Source: Spirogloea muscicola (Eukaryota > Streptophyta > Zygnematophyceae > Spirogloeales > Spirogloeaceae). Taken from it: a stretch of 18,190 bases of DNA. Every line of letters begins with the position of its first letter. Position 1 is the first letter of the stretch. The stretch spans positions 38,558 through 56,747 of the forward strand of contig WELB01000393.1 of the NCBI GenBank assembly GCA_009602725.1. The letters are read 5' to 3'. Of this stretch, positions 17,506 through 18,190 are shown in pieces. The notes below the pieces were generated by a model. That model did not search any database, was not told where the DNA came from, and worked only from the letters and a program-made list of their open reading frames with translations. The translations under genes and the position numbers were made by a program.

Positions 17506-17684
17506 CCGTAAGTGGATGTCGAAGGCGAGAGGGTGGCACACGTGCCGCTTCGCCAATGACAGGTCCACGTCTACTCTGGAAATTTTTACTCAAAATATCA
17601 AAATTAGTCCAAAATACAGAGGGATCCATGCACTGTCAGCAGTAAAACACAACCTTTTACTTGACTGGTTAGATGTAAGAACAC
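17506..17684 (-). other. second leader copy
   Basis: It starts CCGTAAGTGGATGTCG and runs parallel to 16678-16855 (CCGTACGTGGATGTCG onward), ending in the same ACACCT before the primer site. It is the leader of another element copy placed immediately beside LTR3. Confidence 0.85.
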
Positions 17685-17695
17685 CTCTGATACCA
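17685..17695 (-). promoter_or_regulatory. second Met-tRNA primer-binding site
   Basis: An identical TGGTATCAGAG on the minus strand, one base from the LTR that starts at 17697. It shows that the adjacent LTR is also a 5' LTR. Confidence 0.9.
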
Positions 17696-17696
17696 A

Positions 17697-18031
17697 TGTG
17701 ACATCTCTGCATCTAATCACACAGTTAGAGTCAGGGTGTCCTGGTTTGGATTCGAGTATAGGGTGTTTTGGAGACAACCCTCATACAGGAGAACGCCAAC
17801 GCACATACGCGCAAAGAGCACAGCGGAAGTCTTACCCTGAGGCACCGCCCTAGGGCGGTGACTCTACCAATAGCCTTACGGAGAGCCGGCAGGGCCGGCA
17901 GCGATTAGCTGCTGCTACGGGCTGGCAGCAGGCGGCAGCAGCAGGCAGCAGCGGGGCTGGCTAGGCAGCAGCAGCTTGGCTGTGTCTCTCTCGGGCGTTG
18001 GTCGGACTCCGGAGTCTGGCCAAGGCCTACT
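17697..18031 (-). mobile_element. truncated 5' LTR (LTR4), R-U5 part only
   Basis: It starts TGTGACATC and follows the other LTRs up to GGCCAAGGCCTACT, where LTR1 and LTR2 continue with the TATA region. The inverted-repeat arm begins at 18032, so U3 is missing and its subfamily cannot be read. The break falls within a few bases of the TATA box position. Confidence 0.88.
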
Positions 18032-18145
18032 GTCATGAATCGCGCCCTAGCCCGAGCTCGAGCCGGCGCCCCGCGCCCTAAGCCTAAATCCAGCCTAGTC
18101 AGCCCTAACCCTAATCTGGGCTCCTCTAGAGGGTTCCCGAGAGAC
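18032..18145 (-). repeat. right arm of 114-bp inverted repeat
   Basis: Reverse complement of 4649-4762 with mismatches at two positions (one near 18100, one at 18143) and no gaps. On the plus strand it shows CCCTAACCCTAA. It truncates LTR4 on its left. Confidence 0.92.
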
Positions 18146-18190
18146 CCCGGGCATGGGAACGTCCTCCTGCAACTTCTAGATCTTTACAGA
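18146..18190. other. window end, no feature recognised
   Basis: Forty-five bases beyond the right arm. They do not match the sequence outside the left arm in an obvious way. In reverse a short frame reads LQEDVPMPG; this could continue the LINE-type protein family, but it is too short to assign. Confidence 0.3.

Noticed and set aside
1-18190. tRNA, rRNA or other structured RNA genes
   Set aside because: I found no cloverleaf A and B box pair and no rRNA signature. The Met-tRNA matches at 16856 and 17685 are 11-nt primer sites, not tRNA genes.

Overview
The window looks like nuclear DNA from a green-lineage eukaryote. I favour an alga (prasinophyte or streptophyte) over a flowering plant, but the sequence does not name the species. 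Three things support this: a gene with many introns encoding a chloroplast-type choline monooxygenase, Ty3/gypsy chromovirus elements primed by initiator-methionine tRNA, and a GC-rich first exon. The 27-base G run at position 1 and the single N at 4648 suggest a draft assembly.

Left third (1-4314): the only host gene I can support is on the minus strand at 603-4314. Its 12 exons join without a frame error into a 403-residue Rieske-type choline monooxygenase, the enzyme of the first step of glycine betaine synthesis. It has a 25-nt microexon and one GC-AG intron. Just upstream of its start codon lies a plus-strand fragment of a LINE-type polymerase C-terminus (about 4360-4647), which stops at the N.

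Middle and right (4649-18145): about 13.5 kb made of broken, nested Ty3/gypsy elements of one broad family, bounded by a 114-bp inverted repeat (4649-4762 and 18032-18145, 112/114 identical) that carries telomere-like TTAGGG motifs. In order: element C (minus strand: RT fragment, protease, spacer, gag), split inside its gag zinc knuckle by a solo LTR (6082-6977) with a 5-bp target duplication; element B (plus strand: a probable LTR, then a gag with Gly-His repeats, zinc knuckle, spacer and protease), cut off in the protease-RT linker; a 40-bp inverted RT scrap; element A (minus strand), running from a 3' LTR (10419-11422) through PPT, chromodomain, integrase, RNase H, RT, protease, gag, leader and PBS to a 5' LTR (16868-17505); then a second leader-PBS-LTR module truncated at 18031.

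All the retroelements are dead. Element A alone has at least four frameshifts and several stops in pol and has lost the RNase H glutamate region. Its two LTRs differ in U3, so it is probably a mosaic of two insertions. All three elements share a conserved spacer domain of about 55 residues between the nucleocapsid zinc knuckle and the protease that I cannot assign to a textbook gypsy domain. With the 98% identical inverted repeat around a patchwork of older elements, it is the most interesting unexplained feature here.
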